This document shows, one piece after another, positions 1 to 10,499 of a stretch of 64,000 nucleotides of DNA. Numbering within the stretch: position 1 is the stretch's first letter; every line of letters begins with the position of its first letter. Source of the DNA: Tolypocladium sp. Sup5 PDA-1 (Eukaryota; Ascomycota; Sordariomycetes; Hypocreales; Ophiocordycipitaceae); assembly GCA_000750105.3 (NCBI GenBank), contig JPHH03000024.1:1-64000 (forward strand), given 5' to 3'. The notes under the pieces are model-generated. The model had not been told where the DNA came from. It ran no database searches and saw nothing but the letters and a program-made list of their open reading frames with translations. Position numbers and translations under genes: made by a program.

Positions 1-434
1 AAAACCCAGGCTATAACTACCGTCTTTGGTAGCTTAAGGTTCTTAGCTTCCAATTGGTCAGCTAGTTCCTTAATCTTATTTAAGTACTCTTCCATAGAAG
101 AGAATTTAGATAAGGTTGAGTCGAAAAACTCCTTTATAGTAAGGAATTCGCTTGCAAAGCCCTTTGGGCTATAGAGCTCTTTGAGAGCTAGCCAGGCCGC
201 ATTAGCAGTCTTTTTATGCTGAATTTGAACCAAAGGTCCGTCTTCTAGCATAAGCTTTATCGTGGCAAGGGCCTTATCTTCTTCTTCTTCAAGCCCAATA
301 GGGCTCGAGTTATTAGAAGGGGAAATAGTCTTATAAAGACCTTCCCTAATAAGGTATGCCTCGGCCCGTAGGGCCCAAAGGGTATAGTTAGAAGAGCCCT
401 TGAGCTTCGGAAAGGTAATCTTATCGGAAGGCAT
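1..434 (-). CDS. Ty1/copia-type retrotransposon Gag, N-terminal part, runs off the window
   Basis: Reading leftwards from an ATG at 432-434, the minus strand stays open for 144 codons to the window edge. The protein starts MPSDKITFPKLKGSSNYTLW and continues with a helical region containing LKELYSP and EEYLNKIKELADQLE. This is the layout of the copia-type gag polypeptide (DUF4219 followed by the UBN2 region), which packages element RNA. The start is supported by the primer-binding site and LTR end just upstream at 511-533. The frame is intact over the visible part, so the element may be fairly young, although the surrounding LTR is TA-rich. Capsid C-terminus, protease, integrase and reverse transcriptase must lie left of position 1 if they exist. 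Confidence 0.8.
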   Translation of the reverse strand, partial: MPSDKITFPKLKGSSNYTLWALRAEAYLIREGLYKTISPSNNSSPIGLEEEEDKALATIKLMLEDGPLVQIQHKKTANAAWLALKELYSPKGFASEFLTIKEFFDSTLSKFSSMEEYLNKIKELADQLEAKNLKLPKTVVIAWV

Positions 435-510
435 TTTCCTAGTAAGGCAATAGCCTAGAATAGGAAAAAGAGGTATAAGAGGGATTTAAAGAGACCTAAT
501 TCCTTTAGTT

Positions 511-532
511 ATGGCCAGCCGGGCTCATAACC
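511..532 (-). other. Primer-binding site, half-tRNA-iMet type
   Basis: Immediately downstream (minus strand) of the LTR end TTACA, the sequence reads GGTTATGAGCCCGGCTGG. This is complementary to the anticodon stem-loop of initiator tRNA-Met (GGGCTCATAACCC), not to a tRNA 3' end. Drosophila copia and yeast Ty5 are known to prime from a cleaved 5' half of initiator tRNA-Met at exactly this place. The position between the LTR and the gag ATG fits. Confidence 0.65.
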
Positions 533-760
533 TGTAAGTAATAGGGATAAAGGCAGGAGAAGGTAGTAAAGGAAGAATAGGGTCTCTATAGAATAGAGTC
601 ACAAGAGGCAGAGATAGTAGGCAAGTATAGAAGGCAGTTGAATTGCTTGGTTATCTCTTCTATCTAGCTAGGAAGGAAAGCCCGTATATATAGACCTCTA
701 GAATCGGACTTCGGATAGATCTAACTATCCGAGTCTCTCGGACCTTCGGGCTATTAGAAA
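533..760 (-). repeat. Copia LTR (5' LTR of the gag element), inner end defined
   Basis: The LTR ends at 533 with TTACA, directly before the primer-binding site. About 130 bp (533-665) is nearly identical, in reverse complement, to 1702-1830, which defines an LTR family. A TATA-like TATATATACGGG lies near 680-690 in the reading direction of the element and would serve as its promoter. The outer (U3) end is not clear because the sequence merges into tandem repeats around 766; 760 is a guess. Confidence 0.55.
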
Positions 761-765
761 ATCCC

Positions 766-1010
766 GATAGGCTAGGTCTTATAGATAGGAATTTAGTCTT
801 AGGGATAGGAATTATGTTCTAGGCCTTTGAACCTAATAGGTTCGATCTAAGTCTAGGTCTTATAGAGAGGAATTATCTAGACTCTTCCTATAGGCTAGGT
901 CTTATAGATAGGAATTATGACTTATGGATAGGAATTATGTCCTAGGCCTTTGAACCTGATAGGCTCGATCTAAGTCTCCCTTTTCCTAGTTGTCTTATTG
1001 CCCCTCTTAT
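766..1010. repeat. Two tandem copies of a ~123-bp TA-rich unit
   Basis: The unit starting TAGGCTAGGTCTTATAGATA at 768 recurs at 891, and each copy runs to a shared segment with AGGCCTTTGAACCT and CGATCTAAGTCT. Copies differ mostly by C/T and G/A changes, as expected of RIP-decayed repeats. It probably belongs to the U3 part of the LTR family. Confidence 0.5.
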
Positions 1011-1150
1011 CTTCCGTTCGTCCGAGATCTCTTTTCCTTTAGTCCGGGACTTCCGTTTAGGGCGTATTTTCCTTAATAGGAAATATAGCTATTTTATATC
1101 TATTATAATATAATAAAATATAGCTATTTTATCTATTATAATATAATATT

Positions 1151-1437
1151 AGCTAAACTCTATTCTATACGGGAATATATAATCCCGTATTTTTAGTAGC
1201 CTTATTATTATTATATAAGCTATATTATAATACGGGATTATATATTCCCGAATAATAGCTATCCTTTATTAGCTCTATTTCTATCGGGAATATAAATTCC
1301 CGGTCGGGAATATATATTCCCGAATAATAGCTATCTTATATTAGTTATTAAATAATAGCTATTAGCTATTATAATAATAATAATAAGGCTACTAAAAATA
1401 CGGGATTATATATTCCCGTATAGAATAGAGTTTAGCT
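1151..1437. repeat. Foldback element with 64-bp perfect arms
   Basis: Positions 1151-1214 and 1374-1437 are exact reverse complements, separated by a 159-bp AT-rich spacer. Each arm itself contains a smaller palindrome (CGGGAATATATAATCCCG). The spacer carries further related copies of GGGAATATATATTCCC. No coding capacity. It could be a MITE-like insertion or a hairpin inside the adjacent LTR. Confidence 0.7.
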
Positions 1438-1446
1438 AAGCTAAGC

Positions 1447-1640
1447 CAAGCTGAAAGAGAGTTCTAATAATTCAGCCAGGCTGAAAGAGAGTTTAAATAA
1501 GTCAGCCAGCCTAAAAGAGAGTTCGAATAATTCAGCCAGCCTGAAAGATAGTCTATTCAGCTCTTCAATAATCCAGCCACGCTGAATTTAGCTATCTAAT
1601 AATTCAGCCAAGCTGAAATATAGTCTATTCAGCTACGGAT
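1447..1640 (+). repeat. 30-bp tandem repeat in a putative LTR U3
   Basis: Three clear 30-bp units (consensus around CAGCCAGGCTGAAAGAGAGTT) start at 1447, followed by three more degenerate units of 31-41 bp that keep the CAGCC..GCTGAA core. Such repeats are common as enhancer-like arrays in the U3 part of fungal LTRs, which would fit the downstream LTR end at 1830. Confidence 0.5.
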
Positions 1641-1659
1641 AGATAATTAACCCGAGGCC

Positions 1660-1830
1660 CGGTCCGATCAATTATATATAGGACCGTTACCTCCTGAATA
1701 GATAGAGATAACTCAAGCAATAAAACTGCCTTCTATACTTGCCTATTATCTCTGCCTCTTGTGACTCTCTTCTATAGAGACCCTATTCTTCCTTTACTAC
1801 CTTCTCCTGCCTTTATCCCTATTTCTTACA
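1660..1830 (+). repeat. Second copia LTR end, inverted relative to the first
   Basis: 1702-1830 is close to identical to the reverse complement of 533-665 and also ends in TTACA. A TATA-like AATTATATATAGG lies at about 1668-1682. After 1830 there is no sequence matching the primer-binding site found at 511-532, so this is a 3' LTR end or a solo LTR rather than the start of a plus-strand element. Confidence 0.5.
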
Positions 1831-3500
1831 GACTTATACGACGATCGTTATACTTAGCCTTTAGTATATTCGTTCTCCCTTAATAAAGTAGCCTACGTTA
1901 GCCTATACGTACTACCTTATTATTATTATCTGCCCCTTCTATTACTTAGTAACCTAGGGCGATATTAGTTCGCTACGCCATTATCTTTTTCTCTAAACTA
2001 TTATAGTAGTTTACTATATTATTCTTGCTTCCGCGCTTATAGACGCGTCTCGTCGACCCCGTGCCGATCTCTACTCGCGTTTCCGTTCGCCCTCTATCCT
2101 TTAGCCTATAATAGTAGACTACGATAACTCCGCGCTAACTCTATCGCGGCCCACGGCTAAGAAGGCTAAGAATGTTATAAGGGCTTCGAGCGCGATACGC
2201 CTTGCTCTGCTTATATTAAACGAGAGGGTCTTTTACTAGAACCAAGATTATGAGTCCCCGTTCGACCCGTCTCCGTGCCGGGCTCTTCGCTAACGTGGTC
2301 TAGCTATTATCGCTATCGCGTGCTATGCCTGCGCTATTCAGGGTTAGACGTGCTATCCTATGAGTAGACTCTCTTTTAATCCTCCCCCGGTCCGCTGCCG
2401 GTGCTAGCTCTGCTCGGTAGCTCCCCGAGGCTGCGATCCTAAAGAGGCGCGCGCTCGTCGCGTTTTGCTATGATCTCGATAAAATCTATGATAATTCTAA
2501 CGAGAAGGTATATTTAACCCCGGCGTGCCGTCGGTCCTGGTCCTCTGCTAATCGTGCGTAAGTTTAAGGCCGTTGCCGGGGATGCCATGCGCGCCCGCAA
2601 GGCTGCTAAGAAGCAGCTAGAGGCCTTCGGTGGTGTCCCGGCCCTGACTAGCAGCGCTGCCGGCTCTGTTAAGCATCTTCGCCTTTTGTCCCGCCTTATC
2701 GACATCTTGGGAAGCGTGGACTGCACCCTGAAGGCTATTGGAACCACCGTCGTGGACGTCCGTCTTGACACGGTTCGAATCAGGGACGGAGTCGCCTCGC
2801 CCTCGGTGCGGGCCCCTTCCAAGCGCTAGTCCGCGAAGTCCGTCGCCGTCGCGCTACCCGAGACCGAGGACGACGAAACTACCAAGGAGGAGGAGGCTTC
2901 CGCCTCCCCCCCAACCGACCCCGAACCGTGCCTGCTTCGTCCGTCCGTCGAGCTCCATCTATCAAGACTCCGAAGACGCTTACGTCCCTTGGTGGCGGCC
3001 GACTCCCCGTGGTAGCAAGACTCCCCGTAGCCGGTAGTGTCTCGTTCGTTACGACGTGGCTGCGGCCCCGGTGCGCGTTCGTCTGTTTTCTTTGTTTTCT
3101 GTTCCCTGGTTTTTGGTTGGGGATCTCCGATGGGAGCGGATAGTCACCCATTGAGCAATACGACACTCAGGCCGGACTCGTGTCGTATTCGCACCGTGAT
3201 CGTAGCGTGGTATCTCCTCTTTGTCCAGTGTCTTGGTCAGGCTCTGCCTTTCCACTCTGCGTCTACTCCGGCCCGGAGTCGGGTTGGTGTAGTAGTGTCG
3301 CGAGGTCGAATTGTAGTAGTCTTTGAAGCGTGAGGAACCGCCTTGTCTAGGGCCCTCCGCACCTCTCTAGCATCCCGTAGCGGTATCGGTAGTAGGGCCC
3401 TCTGGGTCTCCTTCCTTGGGCAGGAGAGCGGCCCGCACTCACATAGTGGCGAGGTCACCGTGGGCACCCGTCTCCGGAAGTGGAATGCGTTGAGCCCGAC
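1831..3500. other. Decayed repeat DNA without a supportable gene
   Basis: From 1831 to about 2500 the sequence is rich in TA steps and stop codons in all frames, with patches of CG-rich codons, as expected of an RIP-mutated coding repeat. A 91-codon open stretch at 2554-2829 and several overlapping ones up to 3500 have no recognisable motif and conflict on both strands. I name no product. Confidence 0.4.
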
Positions 3501-3518
3501 CTTTCCTGGGCGTAGTTA

Positions 3519-3875
3519 CTATTCTTCGGTTAGTCTTCGCTGGGCCTGCTGAGCGTTTCGGTCCCGTGGTGATTCCGGGCCGAGCCAGCCGTGTACCCCT
3601 GTTCTGAGTTCCTCTAGAGGTCGCCTCAATGGCTTCCTTCGTGGTCGCTTTTTCACCATAGCTGCCACCCTGGCCGTTGCTTGTCGAAGTATCGCCGCTA
3701 TCCCGTTGGCCTCGTATCGCTGCAGTAGCTGGCTTACCTTCTGATTGAGGTAGAGGTCGATTGGTGGTACGTTTACCTCGGCTTCGAGTTGGTGGATTGG
3801 GGTGGCTTCATACGCCCCGGTAACGACCCAGAGGCTTGTTGAGGTAACCTGTGTGCGTTCATTCATTGGGATCAA
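3519..3875 (-). pseudogene. LINE reverse-transcriptase fragment (linker between RT and RNase H)
   Basis: This minus-strand open frame contains WVVTGAYEATPIHQLEAE followed by VPPIDLYLNQKV. That is the conserved segment downstream of the reverse transcriptase in fungal Tad-type LINE ORF2 proteins, where the consensus resembles 'TGAYRTTP...LE.E...PPIDLYL'. No RT or RNase H catalytic motifs remain in frame on either side, so it is a relic. It differs from the LINE at 11.4-17.5 kb in this region and so belongs to another lineage. Confidence 0.55.
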
Positions 3876-3887
3876 TCCGCTGTCTAA

Positions 3888-3906
3888 AACGCCAAACTTG
3901 GCTGTT
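3888..3906. repeat. Dispersed 19-bp palindrome-like motif
   Basis: AACGCCAAACTTGGCTGTT occurs here and exactly again at 30826-30844. The core GCCAAACTTGGC is an inverted repeat. Related copies cluster at 28.8-31.3 kb. Confidence 0.6.
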
Positions 3907-3999
3907 GGGCAAGCCGCCCGTGATCGAACGATGCCTTACGACGAGTGACTTCAACGGGCAATCACGCCTGTACTCCGGTCGCGGAACCGCCTTGTGAGC

Positions 4000-5460
4000 T
4001 TGTTAAGCAAAGCTGAAAGCTTTGCGATGCAGAGGGTACACGGCAAGTGCCCGAGCAAGCAGCTTCCAGCTTTGCTTCTTTATGCAGAGGTATTAAGGTT
4101 ACGGGATTATCCGCTCTTCGGACATTGGTCGACGGAGGAATCCTGTTTAGTTATTGGTTGAAGTTGTGCCGAATGTTAGCCATGAGGTATTATATACTCG
4201 TATCGCCGTGCCTTCCTCGTGGAGTCGTGGTGTTGATGGATGCCACGGTGCCACAACCCCGACGAGTCACTCTAATAAAGCATCATCAGTTCATCCATTG
4301 CAGTACCGTCGCAAGCCCGCCCATGTCATCCATCGCAAGCCTGCCCGCCCTCAGAGAGCCGCCAGAGGCACAGCCCGCTGCAGGCGAAGAGCCCGCTACA
4401 GGCGAAGAGCTCGCCGCAGTGCGGCCCCCCGCAGGGGCCTCCCCCCCCGGAGGGGGAAAATCCAAAATCCCCTGTATGAACATAGCCTAATTGTTTATAG
4501 AGTCTCGTCGCTAATAGCCCTATTTCTCGGTCAAGAGCAAGAGTAGCGTTACGGGTTAAAGGAGGGAAAAGTCGAGAAAAGTCGATATTGTAAACGAAGT
4601 TCTCGATTTACTACCCCTGATAACGTATGCTTAGAATCGCGTGGCTATAGGTTAATCTAGCAGTAGGTTTTTTATCCTCTTTTCCCTCTTCTTCCTCCCT
4701 TTAAGCCATGCCTCTTTTCTCGAGAGACGAGACCACGAGAGACGAGACCACGAGAGACGAGACTACGAGAGACGAGACCACGAGAGACCTTTCCTTTAAG
4801 ACACGACGACAACGAGACCGATAGCACGATGGCTTCGGCAGCCGCCCCCTAATCCTCCGTTTAGAGGCCAGGGACGTGGGCACGGCCAAGGCGATCGTGC
4901 CGACCACCCTCTAGAAAGGAAGTACACTCTTTGCAAGCGTACCCTCCCGGATAAGGAGTTCGTCAACTTAAAGGATCTATCGAAGCAGACCCTCAAGTAT
5001 TTCTCTTACCGGCCTACCGTGGCTGCCGCCTGTTTGCCTACTTGCCGGCTTGCCTGCTTGCCTACTTGCCCACTTGCCGACTGCCTTGCCTTGCCTAGCC
5101 GTGCCGGCCCTGCCTGACCGTAGGCACGGCTATCACCGGAGAGCGCTTTTGCCGTCGTTAAACTAGCAACGAGTGTGCCTGCGAGGAGGGCCCGCGGTAG
5201 GCGATGATAGTCTCTTGATATGAGTGCTCACGATGGCCTCGCTCGGTGGCGGGTAAACTAATAATTCGGCTAGTGAAGCACTCACTTTCAGCTTTGCTTA
5301 CGCCTATGCCCTGGGTCTCCCTCGGCATCGGGTATTTTTAACGCTCCAGGCCCTTACTGACACCCATGGCAACACGCTGCCTTCTCTCTTGCCAGGCAAC
5401 CATACAAGACCGCCTTGCCACCAGCTCTAGCGTCTTCACATCCTGACGTGCTACCCAGAG
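4000..5460. other. Non-genic stretch with simple tandem repeats
   Basis: No open frame here has recognisable content. The stretch holds a 15-bp tandem repeat (CGAGAGACGAGACCA, four and a half copies) at 4721-4788 and a CTTGCC-rich repeat around 5033-5095. A GC-rich run with repeated GGCGAAGAGC at 4385-4450 gives overlapping open frames in two phases that look like low-complexity artefacts. Confidence 0.4.
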
Positions 5461-5464
5461 GCTC

Positions 5465-6290
5465 GCATTGAACGCCATCTGAAGGAGCGGATTGCTCGGG
5501 TCAACGCCAGTGACAAGGATTACGCTGGGTCACCACAAGGTTGACGCATCAGTCGAGAAGAAGACCAAGGAAGTGTGTGATGCGATGGAAAGGTCACGCA
5601 CGACGGGCTCTTCTTGGCCGGAACTTGCTTACATCATCGTCAAAGCTTCCAATGCGCTGCTTGGGGCGTACCTTGAATTGCGAGTTGAGTTGCTCATGAC
5701 GACAATGGCTCTTGTTGAAGCTGGAGAGACAATGGCTGAAGAGAGAAGCCCAGATGATAGCAATCTTCTTCATGGGCCGAGCGGCAACATTGAATTACGC
5801 TTCAGCAAGGCACTGGCTCGACTTGCAAGTGTCAACGCCGGTGACGAGGATTGGAAGTATGTCATACGATGGGGGCGGCACTTGGGGGGCTCTTGGCCGG
5901 GATATGCTTGCATCGTCAAAGCTTCCATTGCGCGGATTGGGGCGCACCGTGAAGTACGAACTAAGGTGCTTTTGACGACAAGGGAGCTTGATGAAACTGG
6001 AGAGAAGTCCAGAAGAGCGCAACCTTCCGAATGGGCTGAGCGATACCCGATGGGGAGCAACAATACGGAGTACGAACACAACGATCGCATCGTGTATGAA
6101 AGGATTGCATTGCTTGAAAGGCAGCCTAGGCACGTGGCTGAGAACTGATTTAGCTGACACGGACAGGGCGGCACTAGACAGGATTGCTTGCACTGTTCTA
6201 TACAGCTCTTGCGATGGGTCAGCTGTCGGGAAACGAAAACGAGCTTTCCAGCTTTTAGACGACTCTCACATTAAATACACAGACGCCTTC
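5465..6290 (+). pseudogene. Repeat protein of unknown function, broken plus-strand copy
   Basis: Six-frame reading gives a module containing RIARVNASDKDYAG, then VDASVEKKTKEV, ELAYIIVKASNALL, LELRVELLMTTMAL and AEERSPDDSNLLHGPS. It is followed by a second, degenerate copy of the same module (VNAGDED, YACIVKASIARIG, REVRTKVLLTTREL). The same modules occur on the minus strand at 17.99-18.93 kb, so the family is real. Here a frameshift after DYAGSP (about 5535) separates the start from the body. The longest open part is 5492-6148. I do not recognise the domain. The alternation of helix-rich segments suggests a helical repeat protein. Confidence 0.5.
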
Positions 6291-6515
6291 TGACTGTGTG
6301 ATTCACACGAACGACGTGAGGACATCGCAAGGGGCGTCGGGGAGTGGCAGGCAAAGTTCAATCTAGTCTCGCCCTTGAAAGCGGTCTAAAGGCACAACAA
6401 TCGGCTTCACCGGCGATCGCTCGAAGCGAGGGATGCCATCGGCGAAGCAGAAACACGCATCCAGCCCCGCCGCCTCACCAACCACCCCTCCCCCAAGAAT
6501 CGCCGCCTTGATCCC

Positions 6516-7490
6516 TTAACGCCTATCATGAGACCGGAGCTTGCCGCAGTACCCCGAGTTCGGCATGGCCCTCACGTCTGTCCTGAACCCTTCCAGTGAC
6601 ACCATGTCGTCAAACATGACCAAGTCTCCCAGCCTCGTTTCCTTCGCCTCTTGCTTATCCGCCGAGTTCATCATGAAGCAATGCGGCTCAGTCCAAGCAG
6701 AGCCAAAGTCAACGAGCTGTCCGTCCCGGAAGTTATCCTTCCGGATATCCCGATTATAAATCTTCAGCTTATTTAGCAGCTTGATGTCTCTTAAAACCTT
6801 CCTCAAGCTCTTGACATTGATACCAGTGTCTGGTGAGGCAAGCTCTTTGACAATGGCGCGAATTGGGCGCGGCCCTGGCGATGATTGTTCGTCATCCAGA
6901 CATTCCTCTTCCAAGTCCACGCCGCTCTCCTCCAATATCCCCCTATACTCGTCTCGCAAGTATAAACATCCGCGACAAGGGATCACAAGCTGTCGCTTTA
7001 GCACCCCCCTGCGTTGCGCCGCCTCGATTTGCCCGTATGCTCGACATTCTGCGAAGAAGGGGTCGGTGTGATAGGCGACGGTCTGAGTAGTAATGGATTC
7101 CTCGAGAAGCGGTCCCCAATAGTAGCGCGTATCTTCCGGGTTGAAGAACTTGAACTACACATTCATGCCCCTATTAGCTTGATGTAACTTGTTCGGCATA
7201 TACTCACTTACGACTTTGAGAGCGTATATCCGCGACTCGATCCTGACTTTAAATACATATCCCTCTGTCCCGCTCCCCGAAAAAACGTCGCTATCTTCGT
7301 CAATCCTCCCCAGCCACTCGATTGGCGAATTTTGGTGCGGGAAAGGGTGTAGCTTGGGGCCATCACAGGGTGGGAGGGCCATGAGTACGTCTGTCGGACT
7401 GCGCCGTATCCGCCGTGGACGCCTCAGCCTTAGGCACGTCCTTAACTGGGGGCGCGAAAGCGGACCTGCGGTGCGCGATGGTCCGGACAC
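6516..7490 (-). CDS. Fta2-like kinase-fold protein (kinetochore Sim4 subunit FTA2 family)
   Basis: Two exons, 7490-7212 and 7154-6516, are joined across a 57-bp intron (GTAAGT donor, CTAAT branch, TAG acceptor), giving about 305 residues in one frame. The first exon has IEWLGRID, a glycine-containing loop (GSGTEGYVFKV) and the VAIK-like IYALKV. The second has FFNPEDTRYYWGP, RDIRKDNF in place of the HRD loop, and LVDFGSAW in place of DFG. These are typical of the fungal FTA2-like family, which is named after the fission yeast kinetochore Sim4 subunit but expanded in filamentous fungi with unknown roles. No disruption is seen. Kinetochore function is not implied by sequence alone. Confidence 0.75.
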
Positions 7491-7499
7491 TCATGCGTG

Positions 7500-8270
7500 A
7501 AGTGAGGGCTGAGCGGTGGTGACAGACAGACGGGAGAGAGGTATGGGGTCGGGGACCTTTAAGGCTGAGCCCCCCGGGCCTACATTTTCCCAAGCGCGAC
7601 CGCACGTTACGGTCGCACGTCCCCAGGTCGACAGTCACACTCCGTACTGGGAGAGTACCTACCAACCTCCCAACGTGCCGCCGTTAGTCCACACGGCAGA
7701 ACGCCCATGCGCCTCGCTCACATTCCTTCTTCCACCCTGATGTCGGGCATGGTCGACGAGTTCTTGTAGGTGGGCGCTCAGTGAGCAATTGAGGTGGCCT
7801 TGCAACGGCCCAGGCAGGCTTATCACTAATACATTAACCATTCATCCGTTCATTCACCCATCCGTCCATTGTGGCCAGAGTAACAAGCGATGCAGAGTGT
7901 TATGCAGCCGGTCTAAGTATACCTTGGATCGCACAGAGAACTGGGGCAACAGCAATCGCAACTTGTCAGCTTCAACTGCCGCCCTCTCCGTCTTCAAGCA
8001 TCGTCGTCTCCTTCATCTCTTACATACCGGAGGTCAACACATCCCGCTTCACCAAGCCCATGGAGCCGCGAGCCGTTTGCTGCCCCTCCACCTCCACACT
8101 TACGAGTACTGGTACGAACGCCACAAGGTCCACCACACCAGTGCTAGATGCGCCTGTCCGTGACCGCCACAACGAGAGAATGGACGACGACACCGCCTTG
8201 TCAGGGCCAGAAGACGATATCTTTTTCGCACGTGTAGGTTGCGAGTGAGGCGAGCCGGGCTGGCTGCCAC
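7500..8270. other. No supportable gene
   Basis: Only short overlapping open frames without recognised motifs. The stretch lies upstream of the decayed LINE that starts near 8270 and could be its eroded 5' part, but I see no zinc-knuckle cluster that would show an ORF1. Confidence 0.3.
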
Positions 8271-10150
8271 ATATTATAGCCGTAAGTCGTTGGGCAGGCA
8301 GCAGAGAGACATCGCCGCGACAAGACGTTCCGGGTCTCCCAGGCCAACATCAGGCCTACGACTCCGCTCTCCCGCTCGCCGACGCGGAGCGGTACGCGTC
8401 CTAGCCCCGCGGCGCCCCTACTACCCCGTGGCAACACTGTTGACCTTGCTTTCTCTAACACCCACCTTGCCATAGAAGACCACCTAGCCACCAGCCGACC
8501 ACTTCACGCTCAGCTTGATTGACGAGGATCTCAACCGCCTCGTCGAGCTGGTGGACATGGGAGCCCTACCACCCCGACCGCAACACCAACGCCCGAAGAG
8601 CTTGATACGCTCACTTCAGCCTGAGTGGACATACTTCAATCTTCCGCCTTCGCAGTAGGCCGCTGCAAATGGAGAAACCCCAAGACCTCCGTGGTGGAGC
8701 GAGGACTGCGCACTTGCTGCAGCTGAGTGCCTTGCCATCGGACGAATCCACCCTCTCGGGTTCAACTACGGAGTCCAACCGGCGCGACGAGACCGTGGTC
8801 TGACAAGGCAAGAGCTCGACTAGCGAAACATCATTGACAGCAAGTCAGACGATGCCGACATGTTAAAGATCACCCTCTGGCTCAACAAGCGGGTGCCGGC
8901 GGCCTTCTGCATCCTCTCCAAGCCGGCGAATGCCCTACCGCCGAGCCACGCTTGAACGTCGCACGGCCAGGAGAACAACAATGACCCCCGCTCCCTGTCA
9001 ATCCTCCGTCGTCTATCCCGTTCTCACAAAAGGTTCCCCTCTCAGAAGCAGATGACGCTGTCTTGCGAACAGGCAATGCCTCCCTAGGTCTGAAAGCATC
9101 ACCGTACATCTCCTCAAAGCTGCCCGGGGCTTAGCTGGCATACCCGCCATCTATACGAAGGCTGCATCACTATGGATATCACCCCCGCCTCTTCAAGGAC
9201 GCAGAGACCGTCGTGATCGCGAACTGGCAAAGGAGATCTGTCAGCCACTCGGCCTGGCGCCAAATCTCACTCCTATCCTGCCTCGGCAAATACCTAGAAC
9301 GGCTGATCGCTCGCCGCCTCGCCCGGGCGTCGATGCACTACGGCATCTTACGCCCTCAACAGGTGACTGCCCTTCCGAGAAGGGTCCGTGGTCGGCTTCG
9401 TGGCCGCCCTAGTGCACGATTTAGAGGGAGTGCTCGTCCGCGGAAGATCGCCATGCCGTTGACGATGCATATCAAAGGCGCTTTTGACACGGTCATGCAG
9501 AATAGTCTGATACTCCACCTTCGAGAACAAGTATGGCATCCGGATTTTGTGAGGTGCGTCGATGCAAAACCGAAACGCGTGTATCAGATACCAGGATATC
9601 GTCACCCGTAACTCAAGTCTCGAGTGCGGTCTAGCCCTGGGATCCACGGCCTCGCCGGTCCTCTTCACATTAGACGCCTCGCCCATGTACAGCCTAGGCG
9701 ACGCGAAGGGCTGCTGCGTCTATGCAGACGACACGGCGATGCCCCGTACCGGCGTTCCTCTGGAGGAGACAGCCAAACGTGTCGTAAAGGACATACAGGA
9801 AGGCATAACGTGGGGATCCCAAACGGGATCTCCTTCGAAGGGGGAGACAGAAGTCATCCACTTCTCTCGCCGACCGGACACCACATCCCCGCCGTTCACC
9901 ACGACAACACTGAGCAAGTCCCAGGCAGTTCAATGCGTTGGCTAGGTATCCTGCTCGATAGAAAGCTCTGTCGCATGCCGAGACGTGGGGAGTCAAAGCT
10001 CGAGCGGTCACAAATCACCGTAAAGGCCTCGCCAACACCATGCCAACTCCAAGCACGTGTTCCCAGCGCGGCCCGACGTGCTCCCAGGCCTGTGTTGAGC
10101 CTAATCCGCTCAATGGAGAGCAACAATTGAGGGGTCACGGCTCTCTTTCC
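8270..10150 (+). pseudogene. Decayed Tad-like LINE ORF2 (endonuclease and reverse transcriptase relic)
   Basis: Pieces in several frames match the intact LINE at 11.4-17.5 kb in order. They are YDSALPLADAERYA (endonuclease start), NTVDLAFSN and EDHLATS (endonuclease end), PPWWSEDCALAAAE, PLGFNYGVQ, then RT motifs including YQDIVTRNSS, a damaged GLPQGSP (GLALGSTASP), YADDTAMP and EVIHFSRR. Most of the endonuclease middle is deleted and there are many frameshifts and stops. Base composition stays GC-rich, so decay is not mainly by RIP. It is on the opposite strand to the full-length element. Confidence 0.75.
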
Positions 10151-10499
10151 AAATGGATTCAGCGGCCCTCGCCGAGGGCCTTTCCGAGTCACGCTGCCCT
10201 ATGCGTATACGGAAGTCTGGTGCCCAGCCAGGATCATCGATACGCCTAGGCTGTCACCCTGATCACCCAAATGCAGCCTGAACTATGCTGTGGGCGACTT
10301 GCGATGCCAAGGTTGTGGCCAGAGCTGCGGCCGGCCTGTCCAGCATTACAGACCACGCGCAAGTGGCCGTCAGCCAATGGTGCATGCAAAACGGGCATCA
10401 CTTTCCCATCCTGTTCTCAACCAGCGGAAGGAAGCCCATCAAGGATGCAACACCTCGTCTACAGCTTCGGTCCAGTGCTACTGCAGGCCACCCAAGCTG

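Noticed and set aside
4047..4490. 147-codon frame with GEEPATGEELAA repeats
   Set aside because: Low-complexity repeat frame with an equally open overlapping phase; no family recognised.
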